From: Intestinimonas timonensis
GTDB taxonomy: Bacteria; Bacillota; Clostridia; Oscillospirales; Oscillospiraceae
DNA: 64,000 nt
Assembly (NCBI RefSeq): GCF_900626145.1
Contig: NZ_LR130817.1
Location: forward strand, 614,336-678,335
Reading direction: 5' to 3'
How positions within the stretch are numbered: the stretch's first letter is position 1; the number at the start of each line of letters is the position of its first letter. The notes under the pieces were generated by a model, which saw nothing but the letters and a program-made list of their open reading frames with translations, was not told where the DNA came from and searched no databases. Position numbers and translations under genes: made by a program. This document shows positions 25,371 through 32,630 of the stretch, one piece after another.

Positions 25371-25891
25371 TTTATGTATCCCTCCTCTCTCAATTTTTTT
25401 ATGAGTATTGTCCGACCCCGATGAATACGAACGTTAACAGCCGTTTCTGTTAATGCAAGAGCTTTCGAGATTTCCCTTGTGCTGCGTTCTTCTATAAATC
25501 GCATTTCCAGCACTGCCCGATATGTATCAGGCATCGACTGTATAACTTCTATAATTGACCGTTCGTCATTTTCTGCAAACCTATCATCGTTTCCGATTAT
25601 AGCATCTTCAAAAGGTAATTCCTGCTTTTTTCTTCTCAAAATCGTTATAGCTTCATTTTTTACTATAACAACGAGATACGCCCCATATTTATTACTTGGT
25701 AAACTCGAAATTCTATGAAAATTATTTACAACTCGTACCCATGCGTTCTGGACAACATCTTCTGCTGTATATCCGTCATCTGGAAAATACCGTTTTGCCA
25801 CCCGTAGCATAGCACTTCCATACTGATTATATAATGCCGCAAAAAGTTCTCTATCATTGTCACTTTCCAGCATTGATAAAAAGATCAACAA
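25367..25891 (-). CDS. RNA polymerase ECF-type sigma factor
   Basis: The 174-residue protein has sigma-70 region 2 (NQYGSAMLRVAKRYFPDD then YTAEDVVQNAWVRVV near residues 43-60) and region 4 (MPDTYRAVLEMRFIEERSTR then a helix-turn-helix with TETAVNVRIHRGRTILIKKL). Region 3 is absent, as usual for ECF sigmas. It heads a two-gene leftward operon with a membrane protein that would hold it inactive. The gene is about 37-40 percent GC, much lower than surrounding chromosome, so it was likely acquired. Confidence 0.88.
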   Translation of the reverse strand: MLIFLSMLESDNDRELFAALYNQYGSAMLRVAKRYFPDDGYTAEDVVQNAWVRVVNNFHRISSLPSNKYGAYLVVIVKNEAITILRRKKQELPFEDAIIGNDDRFAENDERSIIEVIQSMPDTYRAVLEMRFIEERSTREISKALALTETAVNVRIHRGRTILIKKLREEGYIK

Positions 25892-25924
25892 AAACCACCA
25901 CCTCCTGTCTTTTAACGAAAAACT

Positions 25925-26809
25925 TTATTCTCTTGAAAAATGCTCCGCAAGACCACACCTCAGTACATCGCTTATGGTGTCCATGATACGCTGGATCGTA
26001 TCACAAGCATCATCAAACGAGACATCTTTTGCGTAGTCAAAATCTCTCTGATATTTTTTCCAAAAACCTTGAAGCTGTTCGCTGGAGCGGATCTCGGTAA
26101 TAATATCCGGATAGAGGTTGAGGACTTTTTGGCTGCCTCGCTTATTGGCTGTGCGCTCAAGGGCCTGAAGCAGTGTTTGTGAATCACACTCAGAACCCCG
26201 CAGAGAATATAGAATATGTATGTCATAAAAATCTCTTGGGCGCGTGTTGGCAATACTGCGGGACAATACGGTTTCAATTTTCTCTGCCAATACGGTTTCA
26301 AGGTTGTAGGCAAGGATACTGATGGAACGGTCGTCAAACAGCAAAGAAAAAGTGTATTCGATTTCTCGTGGGGTGATAATGTCTCCGGTCGTCACATCTA
26401 CAGTCAAAGGGACACTGATTGGCGGATAATTTGCTTTCAGCGAAACCCGAATCCCTGGATAATCATCACCTTCGCGGATGTCGGCAATATCCACCAATTC
26501 AAAGCGTACATCATCGGCAACCTCCACAGCACAGATTTCTTCAAAAATCCTTCGGATGGCTTCATGTGTCAGAGTGAAGCCTTTGATCGTGGTATCCAAA
26601 TCCATGGTGGCCCGTGTGTCAAGGCCGACGATTGCGGAAATGAGGAAGCCGCCTTTCAAAATAAAATTCTGCTTATATGCTGAGAGCGAGATCCGCTCCA
26701 GCAATCTCTCTAACATATAGTTTTGCATGACCAACTGAGCGGAAATCTTTTTCTCGGCGGCTTTCTTTTTGATAAAAGCCTTTAGCTGCATCGGATTTTT
26801 TGTGATCAT
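25925..26809 (-). CDS. abiEii: AbiEii/AbiGii-family nucleotidyltransferase toxin
   Basis: The 294-residue protein has the AbiEii pattern: KGGFLIS with the G-G-x-x-x-S nucleotidyltransferase signature (53-58), TMDLD with paired Asp 70 and 72, then LAEKIETVLSR and RPRDFYDIHIL near the middle. AbiEii is the toxin of a type IV toxin-antitoxin system that protects against phage; related MenT toxins modify tRNA acceptor stems. It overlaps its partner AbiEi by 4 bp (26806-26809), so the two are co-translated. It sits beside a prophage. Confidence 0.9.
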   Translation of the reverse strand: MITKNPMQLKAFIKKKAAEKKISAQLVMQNYMLERLLERISLSAYKQNFILKGGFLISAIVGLDTRATMDLDTTIKGFTLTHEAIRRIFEEICAVEVADDVRFELVDIADIREGDDYPGIRVSLKANYPPISVPLTVDVTTGDIITPREIEYTFSLLFDDRSISILAYNLETVLAEKIETVLSRSIANTRPRDFYDIHILYSLRGSECDSQTLLQALERTANKRGSQKVLNLYPDIITEIRSSEQLQGFWKKYQRDFDYAKDVSFDDACDTIQRIMDTISDVLRCGLAEHFSRE

Positions 26810-27399
26810 AATAGTATCTCCATGTATCGAAGCACCTTGGGTTTTACACGCAGCTGCTCTGCGTACTTCATCAATTTATAAATATCCTTCTCTTTTGACA
26901 CAGCGTATTTTTTCATCGCTGTGCTTACGATCTGGATGTCGCTCCCGCTGCCGCGAAGAATATCACATATCGTTCTTTCAAGGTCATAAACTTGGAGCGG
27001 ATTGCCGCAAGGAGAGGGCAATTCCATAACGCCCAGCGAATAATTCTCTGCCACAACGCGTTTGACAAGAATATTTTCCTCTTTCAAGGAGCGTGAGTTG
27101 TAGCCTTTGGGAAAGGTCATGGTGTATTGTGCCGGGGTGCGGTCAGAATAACCGTGCAGGTACAATGCAGTATCGTGCGAATAGATTCCGCGCCCGTATC
27201 TTAGCTGTAACAGGTAAAAATCGTCTTCCCATGCGTCAGTGCGTACATATAAACCACGTCCGAAACGATAAATCACACCACTGTCTACAAGTTCCTGTAA
27301 AATGCTGCGGTGTAGTCCAGCGGAGGTTACCTGCTCCGTGGTAATTGTCCCATTTGGTGATGCATTTAGAAGTGTTTTAATCCGTTCACGATCTGTCAT
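26806..27399 (-). CDS. abiEi: AbiEi-type antitoxin / transcriptional repressor
   Basis: The 197-residue protein begins with a winged-helix region (TITTEQVTSAGLHRSILQEL, then SGVIYRFGRGLYV), followed by the AbiEi C-terminal domain (GRGIYSHDTALYLHGYSDRT, YDLERTICDILRG). AbiEi neutralises AbiEii and represses the operon by binding inverted repeats. Both roles fit here, because two inverted repeats flank a consensus promoter just upstream. GGAGCTAAAGCC precedes the ATG. Confidence 0.9.
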   Translation of the reverse strand: MTDRERIKTLLNASPNGTITTEQVTSAGLHRSILQELVDSGVIYRFGRGLYVRTDAWEDDFYLLQLRYGRGIYSHDTALYLHGYSDRTPAQYTMTFPKGYNSRSLKEENILVKRVVAENYSLGVMELPSPCGNPLQVYDLERTICDILRGSGSDIQIVSTAMKKYAVSKEKDIYKLMKYAEQLRVKPKVLRYMEILL

Positions 27400-27431
27400 A
27401 GGCTTTAGCTCCTTTTTATATCTGACAGTGA

Positions 27432-27468
27432 CACATTATATTATATAAAAATAATGTGCAGATGTCAA
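27432..27468 (-). promoter_or_regulatory. abiE promoter overlapped by operator IR1
   Basis: Read leftwards there is a perfect promoter: TTGACA (27468-27463), a 17-bp spacer and TATAAT (27445-27440). CACATTAT (27432-27439) and ATAATGTG (27451-27458) form an inverted repeat covering the -10 box, so a bound AbiEi dimer would block RNA polymerase. Confidence 0.8.
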
Positions 27469-27479
27469 GGACGAGCGAT

Positions 27480-27520
27480 ACAACGGCACATTATTTTTTG
27501 ATAAAGGAATGTGCCGTTGT
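27480..27520. promoter_or_regulatory. Operator IR2 upstream of the abiE promoter
   Basis: ACAACGGCACATT (27480-27492) and AATGTGCCGTTGT (27508-27520) are a perfect 13-bp inverted repeat with a 15-bp spacer. The CACATT half-site matches IR1. Paired repeats are known for AbiE autoregulation. A factor-independent terminator is the alternative, but there is no U-tract directly after either arm. Confidence 0.65.
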
Positions 27521-27897
27521 TGAGATGGTGATGCGTTCAATATGAAGTGTTGGTTTTGTGAAAAAGATTCACTTCTCTTTCCGTCTCACCGCACTACATA
27601 ACGAGGAATGCCGGCGAGCCGCCAGCAAAGCGGCAAAAGCTACCGAGAGCAGCTTTATCAAAGGTATGGTATGATTTTTTGAAAAACTTTTCTCTTTCAT
27701 TTAGTATTTGCTGCTAAAAACGTAGTATATGGTGAGGCTGGAAGGAAGGTGGCGCAATGACCGATGATGAAATAATAATAGACCTGTTTTTCGAGTGTGA
27801 CCAGCAGGGCATACAGAACTAAATGTTAATTTGCGTTGCTTGTGGTAGCAGGATGTTTTGAGTATAATAAAAATGACTTAAAGAGGAGTTGAACTAT
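27521..27897. other. Intergenic stretch with remnants
   Basis: No full gene is visible. The stretch contains a 21-codon ORF (27757-27822) and a GC-richer patch at 27600-27660, then AT-rich DNA leading to the ribosome binding site of the XRE gene. It looks like decayed or recombined accessory DNA. Confidence 0.5.
27757..27822 (+). pseudogene. Possible remnant of an ECF sigma start
   Basis: A good site AAGGAAGGTGG precedes ATG 27757, but the frame ends after 21 residues. The peptide starts MTDDEIIIDLFFECDQQ, resembling the first residues of many small sigma factors. It is probably the first exon-like stub of a deleted gene; too short to be certain. Confidence 0.3.
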
Positions 27898-28287
27898 ATG
27901 TTTGGAGATAATTTGAAAAAAGTACGAAAAGAAAAGGGGCTTTCTCAAGAGGCTCTTGCAGAGAAAATAAATGTTGTGCGACAGACTATCTCAAAATGGG
28001 AAAAAGGGCTGTCAATTCCAGATGGGGATATGCTTATAAAATTATCTCAAGTTTTGGAGGTGCCTGTGGAAACTTTACTCGGGAGCAAAGTTCCATTGGA
28101 AAATACAAACGCTGTTAATCAAGCGATACAATTTCAAATAATAAATAGCCTTTTAGAAAATTCTCAACGAGAAGGTGCTAAAATGTCTGGAATAATGATA
28201 TTTGGCGCTTTCATTTCGCTGATAGGCGCATTTTTCTCTGTTGCTTTAATGACGTTGGCTAGCCGTCCGGCTCGTCATAGTCCGTGA
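27898..28287 (+). pseudogene. XRE-family regulator with membrane segment, truncated at a junction
   Basis: ATG 27898 follows AAAGAGGAG. Residues 1-60 are a classic helix-turn-helix (KVRKEKGLSQEALAEKINVV, RQTISKWEKG). Residues about 96-118 begin a hydrophobic segment. Near 28252-28258 the DNA changes abruptly from AT-rich to GC-rich and the last codons (ASRPARHSP) are read from the opposite-strand mobile gene. The normal family has several membrane segments, so the C-terminal part is missing. The DNA-binding part could still be made. Confidence 0.7.
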
Positions 28288-28690
28288 GCTCGTCGCCGTA
28301 GTCCTTCTGGGGCGCGGCGGCTTTCTGCTGTTTGGGGCGCAGCACCTTGAAATAGAACGCCGCTCCGCCGCCCACCAGGGCCACGGCCAGCACCGCCAGG
28401 AGCATCCCTGTGTTGCTACCCGTTTCCGGCTCGGCCTCCTCCGGGGCAGGCTCCTGGGTTTCCGTGGGCTCCGGCTCCGGCTCAACGCCCACGCACTTAC
28501 TCATATTGACAGAGCAGACGGCGCAATCCGTATTGACGGCCCCCGCCTTGCATTTTTCAGAGCAGGAGCACACCGCCTGTTCCACGCCAGCGGCCTCCGC
28601 CGCAGCCAGCAGATCGGCCTCGTCCACAACGCTGAAAAAGTAGGTTTCGTACTGTTCGCCCTCTTCGTCCACGGGCTTGTCATAGTCAAT
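28259..28690 (-). pseudogene. CD1107-family (DUF4366) mobile-element protein, N-terminus missing
   Basis: The recognisable part begins at IVIDYDKPVDEEGEQY and shows EADLLAAAEAA, then a Cys-rich block (CSCSEKCKAG, CAVCSVNMSKC), a Glu/Pro-rich linker and one membrane segment (about MLLAVLAVALVGGGAAFYF). Full-length family members have a signal peptide and extracellular N-terminal part that is absent; the frame instead runs back into the ArdA-like gene in another frame. A deletion joining the two genes explains this. Confidence 0.7.
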
Positions 28691-29372
28691 GACGATAGCC
28701 CTCCAGGGAGGAACCGTCAATAATTTCTTTGTAGGCCGCCATCTGCTCCCGCACCGTGAGCTGCGGAAAGGCAAAGACTTTGTGCTCGTCGGGAATGTCC
28801 TCGATCCCGTGGTAGTGCTCGATGAATTGACCGCCGTTGTTCAAAACATAGCCTCCAGGGGCAAAGTGGCCGTCCTCTTCAAGCCGAATATCCCGCCCGT
28901 ATGCCTCATAGTCAAAATAATTCAGCAGGTGCTCCGGCACGTCAATGGCCTCCATGTCCTCCACATAGATGCGGCCCAGGGTTTCATCGTCCTCGACACC
29001 GGGGTAAAACTCATAGCAATCCAGGTTTTGCACCAGATTGATGAGATCGGCCACGCTGGAAGTATGTTCGCCGCTGTCAATGACGGCCTCAAATTTCTCC
29101 AGTTCGCCCTGATCCAGCTCGGAGAGCAGACAGGCCAGATAATTGAGCTCGTCCAGGTTTTCATATTCTGTGAGATAGTCGTAAAGCCCCAGCACATCAC
29201 CGTCAAAGCTGGTTATGAAAAATTCCTCATAACGTACCCCATCCACACCGATCCGCTTCAAAAGGGCCTGCACCTCCTCGGTGGTAGTAGGAAATTTCAA
29301 GGTTTCGCCAACCAGCTCGCCCTCGTTGTACTTTCCCAGGTTGGTGATGTAGGCTTCAAACAGGGACGCCAT
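28686..29372 (-). CDS. ArdA-like antirestriction protein
   Basis: The 228-residue acidic protein begins SLFEAYITNLGKYNEGELVG, the hallmark of ArdA proteins of Firmicutes conjugative elements, and continues with EEFFITSFDGDVLGLYDYL. ArdA mimics DNA and inhibits type I restriction enzymes when an element enters a new cell. Its 3' end (DGSSLEGYRH) overlaps the CD1107 remnant and may be altered by the deletion there. Start at 29372 overlaps the stop of the gene before it. Confidence 0.8.
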   Translation of the reverse strand: MASLFEAYITNLGKYNEGELVGETLKFPTTTEEVQALLKRIGVDGVRYEEFFITSFDGDVLGLYDYLTEYENLDELNYLACLLSELDQGELEKFEAVIDSGEHTSSVADLINLVQNLDCYEFYPGVEDDETLGRIYVEDMEAIDVPEHLLNYFDYEAYGRDIRLEEDGHFAPGGYVLNNGGQFIEHYHGIEDIPDEHKVFAFPQLTVREQMAAYKEIIDGSSLEGYRH

Positions 29373-29722
29373 CAGCGGCGGCCCTGGCCCTTGACGGTCA
29401 GGATGCCCTCAAGGGTAGTCGCGGTAATCCCCAGGCGCTGGGCCACGGCAATATCATTTTTCATGGCCTCGGTCACGGAATGGCCGCACACCACCAACAC
29501 ACGGGAGCGCCGGAGCAGATCGCGGCCCATGTCGATGCCGTTCTTGTGCTCCTCCGGTACCGCGTCATTGAGGAACAACGGCAGATAGAGCATAGGGCAG
29601 ATGGGGGAATAGCCCGCATCGTAGACCACGCGGCAGTAATGCGCCGCCTGCTCCATATCCACCGCAGGATCACCGCGCCACGCAGCGGTGATATAAGCAA
29701 GGGATCGTTTCATCTTCAACAC
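29372..29722 (-). CDS. DUF4406/DUF7768-like protein (deoxyribosyltransferase-type fold)
   Basis: The 116-residue protein has the layout of nucleoside-deoxyribosyltransferase-like proteins of mobile elements: a first strand with SLAYITAAWRGD, a helix with AAHYCRVVYDAGYSPICPML, and RSRVLVVCGHSVTEAMKNDI. These proteins often accompany ArdA in gut conjugative elements. Substrate unknown. It is the gene directly upstream of the ArdA-like gene. Confidence 0.65.
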   Translation of the reverse strand: MLKMKRSLAYITAAWRGDPAVDMEQAAHYCRVVYDAGYSPICPMLYLPLFLNDAVPEEHKNGIDMGRDLLRRSRVLVVCGHSVTEAMKNDIAVAQRLGITATTLEGILTVKGQGRR

Positions 29723-29742
29723 CTCCGATATTTAATAGGTAG

Positions 29743-30075
29743 TTAAACCCTAAACGAACCAACCATGCTCGTAAATAGGCGCAGGCACCAGGCGTTCATA
29801 AGCAGCAGAAAAATCTGCCCGCCCAGCATCCGACACCAGGATTTCCAGATGTTTGATGTGGTTTGGCTTGCCCCCATCGCAAAAGCGACTGGTGCAGTAT
29901 AGTCGAACGCGCCGGCCAGGTTGCAGAACAGGACCCACAGTGCCATAAGCGCGAACACGCGGACCATTCCGGGGAAAAGGGGAACTATGTCCTGTTCGAT
30001 GGCTCCGACCGCGCCCAGCATAAGGAAAAACAGGACGAAGGCGATCACGCCGCACACGGTTTTGAACTTAGACAT
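29743..30075 (-). CDS. Small membrane protein, 110 aa
   Basis: Three or four hydrophobic segments are visible (about residues 5-25, 32-52, 60-72, 84-102). No family is recognised. Its start overlaps the end of the sigma-like gene upstream, so it belongs to the same leftward operon. Confidence 0.55.
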   Translation of the reverse strand: MSKFKTVCGVIAFVLFFLMLGAVGAIEQDIVPLFPGMVRVFALMALWVLFCNLAGAFDYTAPVAFAMGASQTTSNIWKSWCRMLGGQIFLLLMNAWCLRLFTSMVGSFRV

Positions 30076-30433
30076 TTAAGCCACCCCCCCCGCAGAACTG
30101 AACGCCGGTTTCGACCAGGGCGCCCAGGGAAACGGTCAGGTCCCGCGCTCCGTAGGGCGCACCCTTGATCCCGTACAGTTTCGCCGCGTCTTTGCAGTTC
30201 AGGACTTCATATTGCAGTTGGGCGAAGATGTGCTGTTCCAGGTCCTTCCCCTTGTCCGGGTCGTAGTTCTCGACGGCGCGGATCATGCGGATCGCTAACT
30301 GCTGGAAGACGTCTTTGTCGTCCAGGCCGGCGGCACTGATCAGACGCCGGTTCTTGTTGATGGTCCACCAGATACAGCCCAGATGTGTTTCGACCAGGGC
30401 GTTTCGATCCTGGGTGGTAATCGTCCACTTCAA
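30068..30433 (-). CDS. Sigma-70 region-2-like protein
   Basis: The 121-residue protein has VETHLGCIWWTINKN, DDKDVFQQLAIRMIRAVENY and DPDKGKDLEQHIFAQLQYEV, the pattern of sigma-70 region 2 (core binding and -10 recognition). Region 4 is absent. The C-terminal end is encoded through a run of eight G (C8 on the plus strand, 30084-30091) giving FCGGGGLNV, which may reflect a slipped tract that shortens the protein. Small sigma-like proteins of this kind occur on phages and integrative elements. Confidence 0.55.
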   Translation of the reverse strand: MKWTITTQDRNALVETHLGCIWWTINKNRRLISAAGLDDKDVFQQLAIRMIRAVENYDPDKGKDLEQHIFAQLQYEVLNCKDAAKLYGIKGAPYGARDLTVSLGALVETGVQFCGGGGLNV

Positions 30434-30439
30434 GGCTGT

Positions 30440-30592
30440 TCACCCCCTTCTGGTAATGGCCCATAGCCATTTTGTAGTCTGGTAGGTGTAGGCGAACCGA
30501 TTCACCGCGCGGCCTTTCCATTCGTAGGCGGTTCCGGCTGGTTTGGTCAGCATACCGAAGGCATAGGCGACCAGGCTTTTCAGCGTTTTCAT
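30440..30592 (-). CDS. 50-aa basic protein of the mobile block
   Basis: The frame MKTLKSLVAYAFGMLTKPAG then EWKGRAVNRFAYTY and TTKWLWAITRRG is overlapped at its ATG by the stop of the upstream zinc-ribbon gene (ATGA), which supports it as a real co-translated gene. Basic, no known family. Confidence 0.5.
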   Translation of the reverse strand: MKTLKSLVAYAFGMLTKPAGTAYEWKGRAVNRFAYTYQTTKWLWAITRRG

Positions 30593-30768
30593 TTGTTGCC
30601 CCCGTTCTTCGCCGGCATTTCGGCGGACTGTTTATTCCCTTTCTTTTTCAGGGGAAGGGTAATCCCCAGTTTCGCGGCGCACGTCCGGCCGTAACCGACT
30701 TCGCGGAAAAACGGGTCCTTCAATCGGCGGCCACAGCGCCCACAGGTATCAGACATTTGCGTTTCCAT
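30589..30768 (-). CDS. Zinc-ribbon protein, DUF6011-like, 59 aa
   Basis: The start chosen is ATG 30768 (METQMSDTC). CGRCGRRLKD and later GRTCAAKLG give a C-x2-C...C pattern with an R-x-V-G-Y-G-R-x-C context typical of DUF6011-like proteins on phages and mobile elements. The end is Lys/Asn-rich. It overlaps the HTH gene before it and the 50-aa gene after it. Confidence 0.6.
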   Translation of the reverse strand: METQMSDTCGRCGRRLKDPFFREVGYGRTCAAKLGITLPLKKKGNKQSAEMPAKNGGNK

Positions 30769-31051
30769 CTTTCTTTCGTCCACGGCGGCGAAGGCCCTCC
30801 TGGACCCGCTTCTGGGCCAGTTCCGGGTCATACGCCGGGCGGAAGTTCTTGTCCAGGGTGACGCCGTCCTGGCCGCGCTTCAACTCGGTATAGACGGTGG
30901 TTCGCGACACGCCGATCTTCTGGGCGATTTCGCCGGCGATCGCCCCGTTCGCATACATGGAAGCGATCGTCTTTCGGTCGTCGAACTCGATCGTTTTGAA
31001 CTGTCTTGCCACGTTTTCACCTTCTTTCTTTTCCTTTGGCGGCGTCACCAA
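30749..31051 (-). CDS. Helix-turn-helix protein
   Basis: The first in-frame start is TTG 31051; a GTG within GGTGAAAACGTGGCAAGA (about 31010) with AGAAGG ahead is an alternative giving VARQFKTIEFDD. Residues about 24-55 (DRKTIASMYANGAIAGEIAQ, KIGVSRTTVYTELKRG) are a helix-turn-helix like that of IS30-type or resolvase C-terminal domains. The C-terminus is basic. It probably regulates the leftward operon. Confidence 0.65.
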   Translation of the reverse strand: MVTPPKEKKEGENVARQFKTIEFDDRKTIASMYANGAIAGEIAQKIGVSRTTVYTELKRGQDGVTLDKNFRPAYDPELAQKRVQEGLRRRGRKKDGNANV

Positions 31052-31311
31052 AGGTTTTTGTCGGGGTCCCCGTTGGTCTGCTCAATGTCCGGGTTGTAGA
31101 TTACAGTGACGACGTCTTCGTAATGCTTCGCGGCCACAATCTCGACTTCCCACAGGACATTCCACGTCGCGACCTTGCAGATCAAATCGACCGCAAAGTC
31201 AGCCATGACGACTTCGCCGTCCGTAGACACCAGGTAGAACTTCTTCACGTCCAGACCAGCGGTCTTCACGACGATATTTTCAAGCATTTTCCGAACGGTC
31301 ATTTTCTTCAT
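31045..31311 (-). CDS. First gene of the mobile block, 88 aa, unknown
   Basis: ATG 31311 has GGGGG at good spacing, better than the GTG at 31326. The product begins KKMTVRKMLENIVVKTAG and contains KFYLVSTDGEVVMADFAVDL and a C-terminal YNPDIEQTNGDPDKNLW. No family is recognised. It overlaps the HTH gene. Confidence 0.5.
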   Translation of the reverse strand: MKKMTVRKMLENIVVKTAGLDVKKFYLVSTDGEVVMADFAVDLICKVATWNVLWEVEIVAAKHYEDVVTVIYNPDIEQTNGDPDKNLW

Positions 31312-31335
31312 AACCAGGACCCCCACATAAAAAAA

Positions 31336-31374
31336 TTAGACTGTGCGAAGGCCGTTGACCTTTGCACAATCTAA
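31336..31374. repeat. Imperfect inverted repeat at the mobile-block/ddl boundary
   Basis: TTAGACTGTGCGAAGG and CCTTTGCACAATCTAA pair over 16 positions with two mismatches around CCGTTGA. It stands at the edge between the leftward block and the chromosomal ddl promoter. It could be an element end, an operator for the leftward operon or a terminator. Confidence 0.5.
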
Positions 31375-31422
31375 TATTAAATCCCGCCAAGACACTGTCT
31401 GTGGGACATTGATGTTGAGATT

Positions 31423-31451
31423 TTTACAATGATATGGTAAAATAATATATT
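31423..31451 (+). promoter_or_regulatory. Promoter of ddl-murF
   Basis: TTTACA (31423-31428), 17-bp spacer, TATATT (31446-31451), about 90 bp before the ddl ATG. Confidence 0.7.
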
Positions 31452-31541
31452 CGTGAGAGAAGCGCCGAAAATGAAGTGTCTTTTCCGGCGTATACGCATA
31501 TCCTGTCAGTGAGGAACCATTCCGAGAGGAGTTTTGTCTGC

Positions 31542-32597
31542 ATGAAGATCGTGGTCTTGGCCGGTGGCCTGAGTCCCGAACGCAACGTATCCCTGTCCTC
31601 CGGCGTGATGGTGGCGGAGGCTCTGCGGAGCCGCGGCCACCGGGTGGCCCTGGTGGATCTGTACTTTGGCCTGGAGAACTGGGAGGGAACGCCGGAGGAG
31701 GTCTACGACGCCCCGGCACCCGAGAAGTGGCGGAGGGTAGATCACACCGCTCCCGACCTGGAGGCTGTGAAGGCCAAGCGGAAGTGGAAGAGCGAGAGCC
31801 AGTTCGGTCCGGGTGTGCTGGAGCTGTGCGCCGGTGCCGACGCCGTCTTTCTGGCCCTCCACGGCGCCTGCGGTGAGGACGGCCGGGTGCAGGCCGCCCT
31901 GGACCTCATGGGTATCCCCTATACCGGCTCCGGCCACCTGGGCAGCGCCATCGCCATGGATAAGGATCTGACCAAGCGCCTGTGCGCCCAGGTTGGTGTG
32001 GCCACACCCCAGTGGAAGCTACTGGAGTACACCGAGGGGGAGATCCCCGCTCTGAGCCAGAGCCTGGAGCTTCCCTTGGTGGTGAAGCCTATGGACTCCG
32101 GCTCCTCCATTGGGGTGTCTATCGCCCACAGCCGTGCCGAGCTCACGGCGGCACTCACCGCCGGGCTGAACTTCGGTGGCCGGGTCATTGTGGAACAGTA
32201 TGTCTCTGGCCGGGAGATCCAGGTGGGTGTGCTGGAGGAGAAGGCCCTGCCCTCCATCGAGATCATTCCCAAGCAGGGCTTTTACGACTATGAAAACAAG
32301 TATCAGCCCGGGGCGGCGGTGGAGGTCTGTCCGGCGCCGGTGGACCCGAAGCTGGAGGCCCTGCTGGAGGAGACGGCCCAGAAGGTCCATACCCTGATTG
32401 GGCTGGCGGTCTATTCCCGCAGTGATTTTATTGTGGATGCCCAGGGAAAGCCCTGGTTTTTGGAGATCAATACCCTGCCCGGCATGACTCCCACCAGCCT
32501 TTTGCCACAGGAGGCGGCGGCGGTTGGCATTGATTATCCCGCCCTGTGTGAGCGCATCCTCACAGCATCCCTGGAAGCCCGGAAGGCCGGACGTTGA
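31542..32597 (+). CDS. ddl: D-alanine--D-alanine ligase
   Basis: The 351-residue ATP-grasp enzyme joins two D-Ala for cell-wall precursors. ATG 31542 has GAGAGGA upstream. Visible marks: LALHGACGEDGRVQAALDLM (N-terminal substrate loop), GSGHLGSAIAMDK, PLVVKPMDSGSSIGVS (ATP-binding), FYDYENKYQPG and a terminal FLEINTLPGMTPTSLLP. The Tyr-containing omega-loop form FYDYENKY is that of D-Ala-D-Ala rather than D-Ala-D-Lac ligases. It is followed by murF at 33 bp, so the product goes straight to the next enzyme. Confidence 0.95.
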   Translation: MKIVVLAGGLSPERNVSLSSGVMVAEALRSRGHRVALVDLYFGLENWEGTPEEVYDAPAPEKWRRVDHTAPDLEAVKAKRKWKSESQFGPGVLELCAGADAVFLALHGACGEDGRVQAALDLMGIPYTGSGHLGSAIAMDKDLTKRLCAQVGVATPQWKLLEYTEGEIPALSQSLELPLVVKPMDSGSSIGVSIAHSRAELTAALTAGLNFGGRVIVEQYVSGREIQVGVLEEKALPSIEIIPKQGFYDYENKYQPGAAVEVCPAPVDPKLEALLEETAQKVHTLIGLAVYSRSDFIVDAQGKPWFLEINTLPGMTPTSLLPQEAAAVGIDYPALCERILTASLEARKAGR

Positions 32598-32630
32598 GGG
32601 ACGGAGAGAAGAAAAGGAGAAGGTCATACT

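Larger units (their letters stand above)
28256..31375 (-). mobile_element. Leftward mobile-element gene block (integrative-element remnant)
   Basis: A tight leftward operon carries an HTH protein, zinc ribbon, sigma-region-2-like protein, membrane protein, DUF4406-like protein, ArdA-like protein and a CD1107-like remnant. ArdA and CD1107 proteins are typical cargo of Tn1549-like conjugative elements. No integrase, relaxase or conjugation gene is present, so this is a fragment. It is bounded left by the broken XRE gene and right by an imperfect inverted repeat next to the ddl promoter. Confidence 0.6.

Noticed and set aside
27984..27999. TCAAAATGG copy in the XRE gene as part of the phage motif set
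   Set aside because: It encodes the S-K-W of the conserved helix-turn-helix and lies outside the prophage, so chance or protein constraint is enough.
31542..32597. Vancomycin-type D-Ala-D-Lac ligase
   Set aside because: The FYDYENKY loop is of the D-Ala-D-Ala type and there is no vanH/vanX neighbour.
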